The notes under the pieces were generated by a model that was not told the origin of the DNA, searched no databases, and worked only from the letters and a program-made list of their open reading frames with translations. Source: Phialophora verrucosa (lineage: Eukaryota; Ascomycota; Eurotiomycetes; Chaetothyriales; Herpotrichiellaceae). Taken from it: a stretch of 64,000 nucleotides of DNA. Positions 1 through 9,901 of this stretch are shown piece after piece. The DNA lies in assembly GCA_002099365.1 (NCBI GenBank), contig MSED01000006.1:1612001-1676000 (forward strand), read 5' to 3'. Position 1 is the stretch's first letter; every line of letters starts with the position of its first letter. Position numbers and translations under genes: made by a program.

Positions 1-375
1 AGACCGAGCAATCCAAGAACACAGTAGGTAGCATCTTCAGTTCAGAACATTTACTCCCTCAATCCCTGTAACCTACAGATGACAGGCAAGACGTTCAGCG
101 TACAACGTTCAATGCGCAATATTGAAAAAGCCAGATTCTCTCCTTCAGCTCCCTCCTCCAGCACTCTCCCCCAGCAGCATCAATAGACAGTCCTCTTTTT
201 GTACGCATGTTATGTATGCCTTTGGTGCGGAGAGGGATCGTAGCACAATCCGCAGCTGTTCGAACCTGACTGCGATATTGACGCACGCACTTTCGGTGTA
301 CCGCCACTGCTTTCGCGAGGGGCCTCAAGATTCACTTCAGCTTCACCTCAGCTCAGCTCAGTTCCAGCATCACCT
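1..375. other. Window edge, no gene seen
   Basis: This stretch lies downstream of the first gene's stop codon. Short open frames occur on both strands, but none has a recognisable domain or a supported splice structure. It is probably 3' untranslated and intergenic DNA. Confidence 0.4.
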
Positions 376-1800
376 TCAACGATCTTCATGCCGGACCGTA
401 TACTCGACGTCCTTGCGAATGATGAACTCGTCACTGTTATGTCGGCCCAGGGAGCCTTCCTCGTGCGAAGCATTCGATCTACCATCATTGACGAATCCTT
501 CATTGTGCGGCCCCTCCACACTGACCTGGTACTGCGCGTGACTGTCTGGAACGAAGTTGATGCCCGTGCTCTTTCCCACATCTTCGTGAGGCTCGTCGTT
601 ACCTGCTTGGGAGTAATTTTTCGTGCCCCCATTCTTGCTCCTGTGCGCGGTGAGGGAGTCCATCTGGTACGATCGGCCGGCGGAGCCGTAGGTATTGGCA
701 TTATAGCCAAACACCGTGGCTTGCGTGGTGTCGAACTTGCGCAGGTACTGATTCAGGGCCGGGATTGCCGCGGAAAGGAGCGAGTAGAGGACCTCGGACT
801 GGCGCAGGAGAATCGGTCGTGTCAGTGCGATTCCGGCGTTGGAAGCAGAGACAAAGTCGGCGACATATTTGATCTGTACGCAGATGAGGACAATGATGCT
901 AGGGATCAGTTAGCATGCGGAGTGAGTGGAACGTCGCACATGTGTTTCTGTTTTCCACATACGGTATTCTGAGGATAAAGCACAGAGACGCTTGCACTTT
1001 GCGCTGCATACTCATGTGCAGCGGGAAGATGACGATGATGGAAAGACCCAGGATGAGGAACTCCAGCAAGGCGTCGAATAGACCAATGATGATCCAGCGA
1101 GTCACCTATTCCGCGGTCAATGCTGTTGTACCTGTTCCACGACCTCATGCCATGGTAGACTCACAAGTCCTGAGCACTTGTCTGGAACTGCTCGAATGAT
1201 CTCGGTGGAGGTACAGCCCACCGTGGCTGCGACGATGGACCCGATGCACCATATTCCGCACAAGGCGATAGCAACTTCGCAGTACAGGTGGTTTCGGTGC
1301 TGGCCGACGGCAAACAGACGCCTACAGAGCCAGATGGCCGAACATTTGCCCACGAAGAGGGCTAGCAGGAAAAACACATCACTGGCTCGAAGTGACTAAG
1401 TATCGGGTCAGCTGAATTCTGCGACTAGGTGCTTCTGGGACCTGCCTTTGCAACGGTGTGCGTATCGTTGCTAGACAGTAGGGCATACGAAGAGCCAAAT
1501 CCTCCGTCAACAGTTGCTATTATGATGGCTATGAAGTGTGGGAGCGCGATAATCTGTCAACTATGAGCTACCCCGTCCAGTAGAGGGATTTGGGCTTTCC
1601 GAACGAACCGTTGCAGCCACGGCGAGCCAGTCTTCGACGCCCATGTTCCTGTATTTGCTCGCCAAACGCATCGCGAGCACCATGAGCGAATAAATGACGA
1701 ACAAAATGCTGATGGTCAGAACAAGCCCCCGGTGGTCGTTCGCCGTGTGATGGTAGGGACGCGGGCCCAGGGCAGGCTGCTCGTCCGGAGAGGTGCTCAT
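376..1800 (-). CDS. Rhodopsin-domain 7-TM integral membrane protein
   Basis: This is a plasma-membrane-type protein of the large fungal family with a rhodopsin-like domain; its ligand is unknown. The first exon starts at 1800 (MSTSPDEQPA) and holds TM1 plus the RLASKYRNMGVEDW turn typical of the family. Supported later exons are 1395-1165 (ASDVFFLLALFVGKCSAIW, then LCRRLF), 1105-963 (WIIIGLFDALLEF) and 898-376. Introns 1106-1164 and 899-962 have GT-AG ends and matching phase. The join between exon 1 and a middle segment near 1560-1430 is less certain because its donors are weak. The C-terminal tail from about 700 down is hydrophilic, as usual in this family. The family assignment is good; function is not inferable. 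Confidence 0.75.
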
Positions 1801-3930
1801 GGTGATGGTCGATGCTCGAGGTTATCGAAACCGCCTTCCCGCACGGATCTTGTCGTGCTATATGCGGGCAGCCACGCCTCGACAGGACACAAGTGAACAT
1901 TTGCTGCCGGCGCCGGACGCTGAATCTTCATCATTGGAGAGCTTGCAAGGCTGGACGCAGCGCTAGCGCAGGAGATCTCTTCATGTACACAGTACCGTAC
2001 CTTGCTCCAAACGACTTGGCGACCTGCTCTGATCACAAGCGATCCAGCACAACCTTGTCGACGTGAGACTTGGGGCTGGGAGTCGAAACTGGGAAGCTCC
2101 CCCGTACTTTACTTTTTCGCGGCACGAGGCCTTGAATGCTTTACGGCCGCTCAGCTGATGGGCCTGAGATGGACACGCCATCGAGATGCACATTACCAAG
2201 GGAGGTCTTGGTAGCATGTAGCCAGGAGACGACAATTGGCCACAGATCCCGGTCTCTGCTGGAGCCAACACTCGAGCTTCGTTAGATGAGCGACGAGCAT
2301 TGAGCATGAGCACCGCTTCGGGAGACGCGCTAAACTCTGGAGGCTTGACGAAGCGTCTCAGCGCGACTAGTCCGCCTCTGCCGATGTAACCGGGACCTTG
2401 CCTGTTCCTGGAATTGAGGGCGAATGGCCACGATCCTGTTTCTAGCCTGAGTGCCGACATGTGAACAGATGCAGCAGGCGTGGAGTGAATGGGGTATGAT
2501 CAGTGGCATCGTTTGCGTGCTCTTGCCCCGTATCGCAGAAGGAATGGCATGCAGATAAGGTACAGACCAGCAGGCGCCCCTTCGGCGGAGAGCCCACTTC
2601 CCTTCGCCCCGGTAAATCTTCATCCACCGCGAACGGCAGCTTAATGATCCTGGCTGACTTGTCCACCATGATCCCCTTGTCGAAGCCCCCTCATTCGCCC
2701 AAACCGCCGATGCCGCAGGTGCCGCCGACGCCGTTCGACGCCTAAGACCGGGTCGAAGCGAGTTACCTTTGAAGTCTGCGCTATTTCCCACCCATTTGAA
2801 GGTTGATTCGTCTTGCTATGGCAATCGCAATGGCGTTTGAGAGCTTCCCACCTGATGGAAGGAACAAGAAGATGAACTACTGCTGCAAAATGATAGAGTG
2901 TCGCTGTGCAAGTTTTGCTGACTCGTTGGTTGCTTGCTTCTGACCTATGTACGCCCCCTACGCCTCATCGTCCTTCACTAACCAATACAGGACCACCGGG
3001 AGGATCACTCTCGGCGCGGAGATTAACTTGTGCTGCCGCACGAGTGATAGAGACTTTGAAGCGAGTCTCTGTTCGCAGGCCGCAGAGAGATATCCAGGTG
3101 GCGTTCGTGCTAGATAATTCCTGCTCGATTTGTGCTCCGAAGATCGACATTCTGAACTGCTCAGTTTGGGAGCGGTGCGGGCGATCTCTTCTATCCTTGT
3201 GCTGGTCGGGCCAGCCCCTGCGCGGGGCGTTTTTTCTCTAAAAGCCCTCGTGGAGATGAGAGTCATGGGCAGAAAGATCAGGAGAGCTTCTCGCAACCCT
3301 GTAGCCTCGCACGACTCATGCGCTGCTCCTCGTGGGTCAATGCACGAATCTAGTTAGGTTCGCTACTGAGCCAAACTGGACGTGCTGAGGTTCGACAAGT
3401 GGAGGCCGTTTCTCTTCCAGCCAACAGCAAAGACGAAGGGTGGGTACCCAGCATCCAAGACCCCAGGGTTCGGAATGGTGGACGACTTCGTGGCTTCGAC
3501 AAGTGCGTTGGCACAATCGTCTGGGATACTGATATCCCGACGTCTGGACCAATCAGTGAGCCTTGTGCTTCGATTAGACATGCGAAGAGACGACCTTTCC
3601 ACGTTCCGATCTCACCGTGCGGAAGCTCGTCTTGCTCCTTACGGAGTACGTGAGATGGCCAGGAAGCCAGAGCTCTCCAACCCTTCGCTTGAAAGCTCGT
3701 TCACTATTCCCGACCCCAAGCCTTTCAAGGTGCCTAAAAAGCTTGGTGTCTCTACCCAATAGTCGAACTACCGAGCCTGCTTCGAGTGTCCGGCCGAGAT
3801 TGAAGCTCCTTGACCAGGCAAAGGGCCCTGCAGAAGAACTCTCGCGGAAGTGCGGGCCATTCCTCCATATCTTCTTTCCTCTCCTGTTTCTTGTTCTTAT
3901 TCTTCTGCATTTGAGAGACAGTTTTGCGAA
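1801..3930. other. Long intergenic stretch, no supported gene
   Basis: This 2.1-kb gap has overlapping open frames on both strands (for example 2330-2791 minus and 3382-3762 plus). Their translations are low in recognisable motifs and disagree between strands. One TACGGAGTA motif lies at 3640-3648. The last few hundred bases should contain the promoter and 5' UTR of the permease that starts at 3931. Confidence 0.4.
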
Positions 3931-5763
3931 ATGGACAAGTCTCTCGCGTACAGTGTTGATCCGGCGGAAGACATCAACGACGATGCTGTCGTGCTCGGTG
4001 AGAAGACGGGAACGGTAGCAGACCGCAATGCCATGGCGCGGTTGGGCAAGGAACAGCTCTTCAAGGTCAGTCGCACCAAGACACATCGGCGAGAATAGTG
4101 AACGGCTGAGCAGTTGGACAGCGTAACTTTGGCTTTGTGTCAATCTTCGGCTTCGCTCTCATCATCATGGGCACCTGGGAGGCAGTCCTGGCGACCGTAG
4201 CATTCGGATTGGGCAATGGCGGGCCAGGTGGACTCATCTGGACCTTCATTGCGACGTATATTGGCTTCATTCTCATCAGTCTCTCCATGGCCGAAATGGC
4301 TTCCATGGCTCCCACCTCTGGTATGAATAAATGCCTAGGACATTACCCAGAAGACTTGATACTGACGTGCGTGCGTGCAACCAGGCGGCCAATACCACTG
4401 GGTTTCCGAATTTGCCCCTCCCAACGTCCAGAAATTGCTGTCCTACTTCATCGGCTGGTTCGGTATCCTCGGCTACCAGATTGGAACGACCATCGGCGCG
4501 TTCGTCGCTGGGACCATGATTCAGGGCGTCATCATCCTGAACAACCCTGACACATACCACTTCGAGCGATGGCATGGAACCCTGATCGCAATGGCCATCA
4601 CCCTCTGCGTGGCGCTGTTCAACATCTTCCTCGCGAACCATCTTCCGCTGGTCGAGGGAATCATCCTGGTCCTTCACATTGCCGGTTTCGTGGCCATCCT
4701 GATCCCGCTCTGGGTGATGGCTCCCCGAACCCCCAGCTCTCAAGTGTGGACGTCGTTCACCGACGACAACGGCTGGGGCAGCAGTAAGTTCCACAGATCA
4801 CCCACGCCGTACGACTGATCATACTGACTGTTACCCTTCCAAAGTCGGAGTGGCTTGTCTCGTGGGGATAATCACCAACGTGGGCTCCATGGTCGGAGGC
4901 GACGCTGCCGCTCACATGGCGGAAGAGTTGAAGAGCGCGTCAAAAATCCTCCCCCGGGCCATGATCTGGACCATCGCTGTCAACGGGCTCCTCGGCTTCG
5001 TCATGCTTGTGTAAGTAACCCTCCCTCCCTCCTCGCTTTCGACGTTTGAACCACAACCCACCTGATGTTGCCCGGGCTCACTCCCCCCTCCAGCACCTTC
5101 CTCTACACACTCGGAGACCTCGATCAAGACCTCGCCACTCCAACCGGCTACCCAGTCATCCAAGTCTTCGCCACTGCCACCGAATCCAACGGCGGCGCCG
5201 TCGGGCTGACGGCCATCCTGATCGTGCTGAACGTGTGCGGCAACCTGACCACCATGGCTGGCTCGTCGCGCCAACTCTTCTCCTTCGCGCGCGACAAGGG
5301 CGTCCCCTTCCACCGCTGGGTCTCCCGCGTGCCCCCCGGGTACGACGTGCCCGTCAACGCCATCATCGTGTCGGCCCTCTGCTCGTGCGTCTTCCACTGC
5401 ATCAACATCGGCTCCTCCATTGCCTTCAACATCATCATGTCCATCGGCACCGTCGCCCTCCTGACCAGCTACATGACTTCCATAGGGAGCATTACGTGGC
5501 GGCGCGTCCGCGGCCTGCCGCTCCTGCCGTCCAAGTTCTCACTCGGCAAGTTCGGCCTGGGCGTCAATCTGGCGGCGCTGGCCTTCTGCGCCATCGTCTA
5601 CGTGTTTGCCTTCTTCCCGCCTATGCCGGATCCGCCGCCAGTGGCGATGAATTGGGCGTGTGCCGTCTATGGAGGCGTCGTGCTCTCGGCTTTTTCTTAC
5701 TATGTTGTGCGCGCGCGGCACGTCTATGTCGGCCCAGTGGCCTATGTCGACAAGAGTATATAA
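3931..5763 (+). CDS. APC-family amino acid/choline permease
   Basis: This is a secondary transporter of the amino acid-polyamine-organocation superfamily, of the fungal GABA/choline permease type. Five exons fit exactly: 3931-4065, 4122-4320, 4385-4783, 4845-5010 and 5094-5763, giving about 522 residues. After a hydrophilic N-terminus, exon 2 opens with RNFGFVSIFGFALIIMGTWE, the usual start of TM1. About twelve hydrophobic segments follow, with the family-typical stretch from AGSSRQLFSFARDKGVPF. All introns are 56-83 nt with GT-AG ends. Substrate cannot be read from sequence; GABA, choline or another amino acid are all possible. A TACGGAGTA motif lies 28 bases past the stop. Confidence 0.88.
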
Positions 5764-6361
5764 GTGACTGGCGAGTCGGTTTCTTCTACGTTACGGAGTA
5801 CGCGAACGTAACCTTGGCGGAGCTGTTGACGTTTCGGGAGAAGCCGTAGTCTGAAAATAGAGAGAATCAGTCACGAGTAAGTACCCAGTACTTAGCATAG
5901 CCACATACATAGCTTGGCGTGACAAGGTACAAGCTGTAGCCTTGCTCTTAGGAAAGGCTAAAGGAGAGAGTCATTACGAGGACACGGGAGATTATACTTT
6001 CTTCCCTCCCCCGAATAGACCGCTCGGCGCTCGGCCCGTTGCGCATCGCCCCCGGAGGCGCTCTTGCACTTCTCACTTTCACAACATTGCATCGCACCAG
6101 AAATCGCAACACTACAGGTACGTATTCGTTAGTGGTGGGGGGGGGGGGGGGACTTATGGAGTAGCGCACAGTTGTATGCAACTGCTTCCTCAATTCCGAG
6201 TCAACATTGCTAAGGACTTGACTTGGACCGCTTGTAGGCTACTGGTGCTGCATACCCTGTACATAGGACTCTCATGTATCAAGCCTCTGAACCTCGCTCC
6301 GATTTGCTCGTCTTTCATCATTGAATAGCATGACACGTCAACAAATCCCAACCAAGGGTCT
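5764..6361. other. Convergent 3' region with a G15 run
   Basis: This is the gap between two convergent genes. It holds TACGGAGTA at 5792-5800 and an uninterrupted run of 15 G at 6137-6151. No gene is seen. Confidence 0.6.
6137..6151 (+). repeat. Homopolymer G15
   Basis: Fifteen consecutive G residues occur in a convergent 3' intergenic region. It may be a length-variable microsatellite or a sequencing uncertainty. Confidence 0.9.
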
Positions 6362-8194
6362 TCATCTCCTGCCTCTACTAAACCGCCCTCTCCCCTTCGC
6401 CTTCGAATTCTTGTTCTTGATTTTCAAGCTCCGAAAGTTCATGTGAGAATATGCATTGGGGTTGATCATCCGCCCGGGTTCCTCCTTCGGGTCCGTGTCT
6501 TTCGTGGCTTTCTTGGATTTTGGCGGTTTGCCGAGTGTTTGGGCCGGATCTTTAGCAGGCTTCGACTTTGATTTCTGGATCGCTGGAGGTGCCCTCGATT
6601 TCGACATCTTCATTTTGGAGGGTCTATCTTCGTCAGGCTGGAATTCGTCACCCTCATCGGAATCATCTTGTTGGCACTTGTTCTCTTGTGCGGTTTGGTT
6701 GAGGAGAAAATCCAAGTCTGAGTCTTCAAACTCGGGCTGATTGGCGACAGCAGTGTCGGCGAGTTGAGTCTCCTCGATGAACGAGACGTTGTTATTGTCT
6801 TCATCAGGCTCTCCTTCCTGTTCCTCTTCATCTTCCTCGTCCACCACAACCTTTGGCTTTGGCTTCTGCTCCCGCCTCCGTGGGGCAGCTGGTTGAGATA
6901 TGACCGGACGCATGATCACTCGCCTTGTTGTTCTCTTTTGACCTTTCTTTTTCCAAGCAGGAACGTGCTCGTCTGCATCTGGATTTCCCACGCTAAGTGC
7001 TGGGTTGGAATCATCGACAATCTGACTGTCTTCAACGAGGACATTAACCTCGCTGGCTTCCATCTCTCTCAATGCATCCAGTTCATCTTCGTCTTCATCT
7101 TCATCCTCGTATCTTTGGGATTGCGACTCTTGGTCTTGAGCTTGTTGTCTATCTGCTATGATCTGGCTCAGTGGTTTTGGCGCAAACTGCCCTTGTCGCA
7201 ACATCACGCTGAGACTTCGTCTAGCCATGGTCGAAGCGGCGTTCTTTTCTCCAGAGGCGGAGAGAAGTCGTTCTTTGAACGAGAAGGAGCGCTTCAGGTA
7301 TGGCGGAGTTGCATCATTTGCGCTAGCTTGGGCCTCCTTCTTGTTGTTCTGTGCCGGAGTGGTTCCAAGGATTAAGTCGCGCAAGGGGGTTTTGGATTGT
7401 GCTGGAGAGGTCGCCTCATCATCACCAATCACGCCGGCAAACCTAACTGCGCTGGGGGTTGTAAAGAAATGATTCAGCATGAACTTCTTGCCCTCGCTGA
7501 TGGGGGTCTTGGAGTGATTCCGCTTTCCTGTTGCCATAGTCGAGCGCGGAGTAGCAGCTGCAAGAGCTTCCTCAGGACCGTTGACCGGTTGTCTCGGCTT
7601 CTGGCTTGGGGTTTGCGCAACTTCTGTATGACCTGCTTCCTGTTGGCTTTCGTATCCGTAAAGTGCATCGATCTTCCTCTTCCTGCTTGAGGGGGTCGCC
7701 TGAGAACTACCTCGTGAGCCTGAAGTTGAAAGCATATCGAAGATGCCGAGTACTGTGCCATCTCTGCGCGGAGTAGGCCCAATCGCGTTGGGTAACACTC
7801 TCGAAGAGATTGAAGAGGGCGGATCGTATGGATCGAGGTCGTTCGGATGGACGTGTGGCTTTGTAGGAGTAAAGCTATTCCGCGGTCGATGAGGTGTAAG
7901 ACTGATTGCACTGTCTGAGCGGCCATGTCGCGCCCTTGTCGGCTGCTGTCGCTTCGGGGTCTTTAGCACCTCAAGCCCGCGCTTTCCGGCCAGGACGTGG
8001 CGAATGTTTTGATATTGCTGATACTTGCCCGCAATACTTGGGTTGGCCTTGATTTCATCTCTGTGAGGTTTGCGGCCATTGTGTTCTGCTGCGAAGGCCC
8101 GTTCGTATTCTTTCAGCTTGACGCGCAATGTCTCTGCTTGCGACTGCAGTGACTTCCTCTTTGGGGTGTCGAGCAGTGCGACTGCTTCGTCCAT
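6362..8194 (-). CDS. SLD2: DNA replication regulator SLD2
   Basis: SLD2 (Drc1) is the CDK-phosphorylated factor that joins Dpb11 to help load the Cdc45-MCM-GINS helicase at origins. The single 610-residue frame has the conserved N-terminus at about residues 20-70: LRVKLKEYERAF, then GRKPHRDEIK, then KYQQYQNIRHVL. It is followed by a long, low-complexity acidic and basic middle. It ends with NFRSLKIKNKN and a basic GRGRFSRGRR tail, as in fungal Sld2 and the Sld2-like end of RecQL4. Full CDK sites (TP followed at +3 by K or R) occur repeatedly, including T10 and T79; T79 sits close to where budding yeast has its key Thr84. I chose the start at 8194 because the conserved block begins 20 residues later. 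Confidence 0.92.
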   Translation of the reverse strand: MDEAVALLDTPKRKSLQSQAETLRVKLKEYERAFAAEHNGRKPHRDEIKANPSIAGKYQQYQNIRHVLAGKRGLEVLKTPKRQQPTRARHGRSDSAISLTPHRPRNSFTPTKPHVHPNDLDPYDPPSSISSRVLPNAIGPTPRRDGTVLGIFDMLSTSGSRGSSQATPSSRKRKIDALYGYESQQEAGHTEVAQTPSQKPRQPVNGPEEALAAATPRSTMATGKRNHSKTPISEGKKFMLNHFFTTPSAVRFAGVIGDDEATSPAQSKTPLRDLILGTTPAQNNKKEAQASANDATPPYLKRSFSFKERLLSASGEKNAASTMARRSLSVMLRQGQFAPKPLSQIIADRQQAQDQESQSQRYEDEDEDEDELDALREMEASEVNVLVEDSQIVDDSNPALSVGNPDADEHVPAWKKKGQKRTTRRVIMRPVISQPAAPRRREQKPKPKVVVDEEDEEEQEGEPDEDNNNVSFIEETQLADTAVANQPEFEDSDLDFLLNQTAQENKCQQDDSDEGDEFQPDEDRPSKMKMSKSRAPPAIQKSKSKPAKDPAQTLGKPPKSKKATKDTDPKEEPGRMINPNAYSHMNFRSLKIKNKNSKAKGRGRFSRGRR

Positions 8195-8733
8195 GTTGTG
8201 CCTGGCATCTATTACACGGCGTCGAAGGGTGCTGCACTTGTCGCAGCCATCAGTATAGACCTACAGCTACGACGCGAGTTCTGCTGGACAGAAAAGCGCG
8301 TTTCAATGTACGCGCCTGTGACCGCTAATGTTACGGTGGAGCAGATAACGGATCGACGAGTCAACACGTGATAATGAACCTCAGGCAAGGCAAAAGTTCC
8401 CAGCGGGCGTTACTTGGCACAATGAATCCATCTTCAACTCTGTCTCATCTTCGCACGACCAAGAAGCCTGACGTTGGCCTTGTAAATAAACTCTTGTGAA
8501 ACGACTAGGATGACCAGGACTGAATCAACCGTTCGTCTTCGGATCTGTTGTTCATTGCGTGCCGGTGTGAGTGCCTGTTCTGAATACAAGGCGACACCAA
8601 TTGACCTTCCCCTGAACGAATACCAAGTCATGGTATGTCGCCCTCGCTTTCGCAGCATATTGCCCTACCATGAAAAGCTCATGCTCGTTCCCCTCTTGAG
8701 TGTGAAATATCAATCCCGAGTCATAGCTTTCGT
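8195..8733. other. Gap between RPL28 3' end and SLD2 start
   Basis: This 539-bp tandem gap holds the SLD2 promoter and the RPL28 3' UTR. I see no coding signal. Confidence 0.5.
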
Positions 8734-9591
8734 CTATGCGACCAACTGAACAACACCGCCAGCCTCCTTGATCTTTCGCTCTGCCTCCTTGCTGAACCAT
8801 CTTGCTTTAACGACGAGCGGGATCTCTGGGATTCTGCCCTTGCCCAGCACCTTCGAGTATCCGAGAGGGAGGAGGTCGAGGACGGGAGCGGTATCAGTCT
8901 TCTTGCCAGAAATGTAGGCATCGCGTGTCTCTTCAGGAACCAGTGACCAGAGCTATAATTGTCCATGTTAGACTTATATCTATTATTGATTCTGATATGG
9001 AGGACTCTGACCTTGTCGAGGTTGATTGTGGGCTTCCAGTAGTGGTTTCTCAGCAAGTGGAAGTGTCGCATACCGACCTTTCCGAAGTAACTGTTGCCAT
9101 GTTAGCCTCTCAAATGGTCTCACATAAGAGAAAAAAAGAATATTGAGGCTTCATCTCTTCTGCGGCTCGAAGAAATCAGAAAGTAACGTACCCAGGGTGG
9201 TACTTGTCCATGTTTGTTCTGTGATGATGCTGGCCACCGGCGAGACCTCGACCACCAGGATGCTTTCGGTGCTTCCCTACACGACCGTGACCAGCAGAAA
9301 CGTGGCCGCGGCTGCAAATCTTCTGTTAGCCCCCATGCTTTTTCAGTCCATTATCACTTGTTCGAGCCCATCCTGCGCCGTGCCATCCGGAAGCCTTGAT
9401 TGAGAAACATAATGTCATGCTGTTGTCCGATTGAGGGTGACAATTTGGAGGGTCGCGATTGAGGTCTGATCGTAAAGAATTCGTTCGGATGGAGCGGCAG
9501 GCGCAGGACGGTTCGTAGGGTCTCGTGAATGTGTTAGGTGCTGGCAAAGTGATACTCACTGCTTCCTCGTCTTCGTCAGTCTCGTAGGCAT
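8734..9591 (-). CDS. RPL28: 60S ribosomal protein uL15 (yeast L28)
   Basis: This is a component of the large cytosolic ribosomal subunit. Four exons splice in phase: 9591-9560, 9311-9192, 9090-9012 and 8952-8734. The product is 149 residues, the same length as yeast L28. The N-terminus MPTRLTKTRK is followed by HRGHVSAGHGRVGKHRKHPG and GGQHHHRTN, then MRHFHLLRNHYWKPTINLDK, all hallmark uL15 segments; the end is AGGVVQLVA. Intron 1 is 248 nt, long for this region, as is common in fungal ribosomal protein genes. I looked in it for a box C/D snoRNA and found no convincing C/D pair. It lies between CHL1 and SLD2 on the same strand. Confidence 0.97.
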
Positions 9592-9901
9592 TTTGGCGGT
9601 TGTCGAGACTCCTGTGTTGTTGGGATAGGAATTAGGCGTGGATCGTGGTAAAACATCAAAACTCGAGAAGTCGCAGACTGTGGGCGCTCGAATCGGGTTA
9701 GCGGCGATAAATCTTGGCAAGGGTTGCCGAGGTTCTGCCGACTGTCCTCGTGTCCTCGCACCATTCTGCGCAGCGAGATTGGTAGGATATTAGTCCACGC
9801 AGAACACAGTTGATAATTGATTGCAGCAATTGCTTGCATGTACTTCTGGCGGGCCTGCCCATGCCACGTCTTTATCAAAAGTGAGGGCGGCCTGCGGGTC
9901 G
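9592..9901. other. RPL28 promoter / CHL1 3' region
   Basis: This 310-bp gap lies between two same-strand genes. It must hold the CHL1 terminator and the RPL28 promoter. No distinct element was identified. Confidence 0.45.

Noticed and set aside
240..275. GTTCGAAC word resembling a tRNA T-loop
   Set aside because: No acceptor stem, D-arm or anticodon arm can be folded around it.
1981..2791. Two overlapping minus-strand frames of about 150 codons
   Set aside because: Their translations are Arg/Ser-rich with no domain, no splice support, and competing plus-strand frames of similar size.
3382..4143. Plus-strand 126-codon and minus-strand 189-codon frames before the permease
   Set aside because: They overlap each other, and the minus one runs across the permease start exon; neither has recognisable motifs.
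9318..9559. Possible snoRNA in the long RPL28 first intron
   Set aside because: I looked for C (RTGATGA) and D (CTGA) boxes with flanking complementarity and found only a weak TGATAATG/CTGA pair, which is too close together to form a guide.
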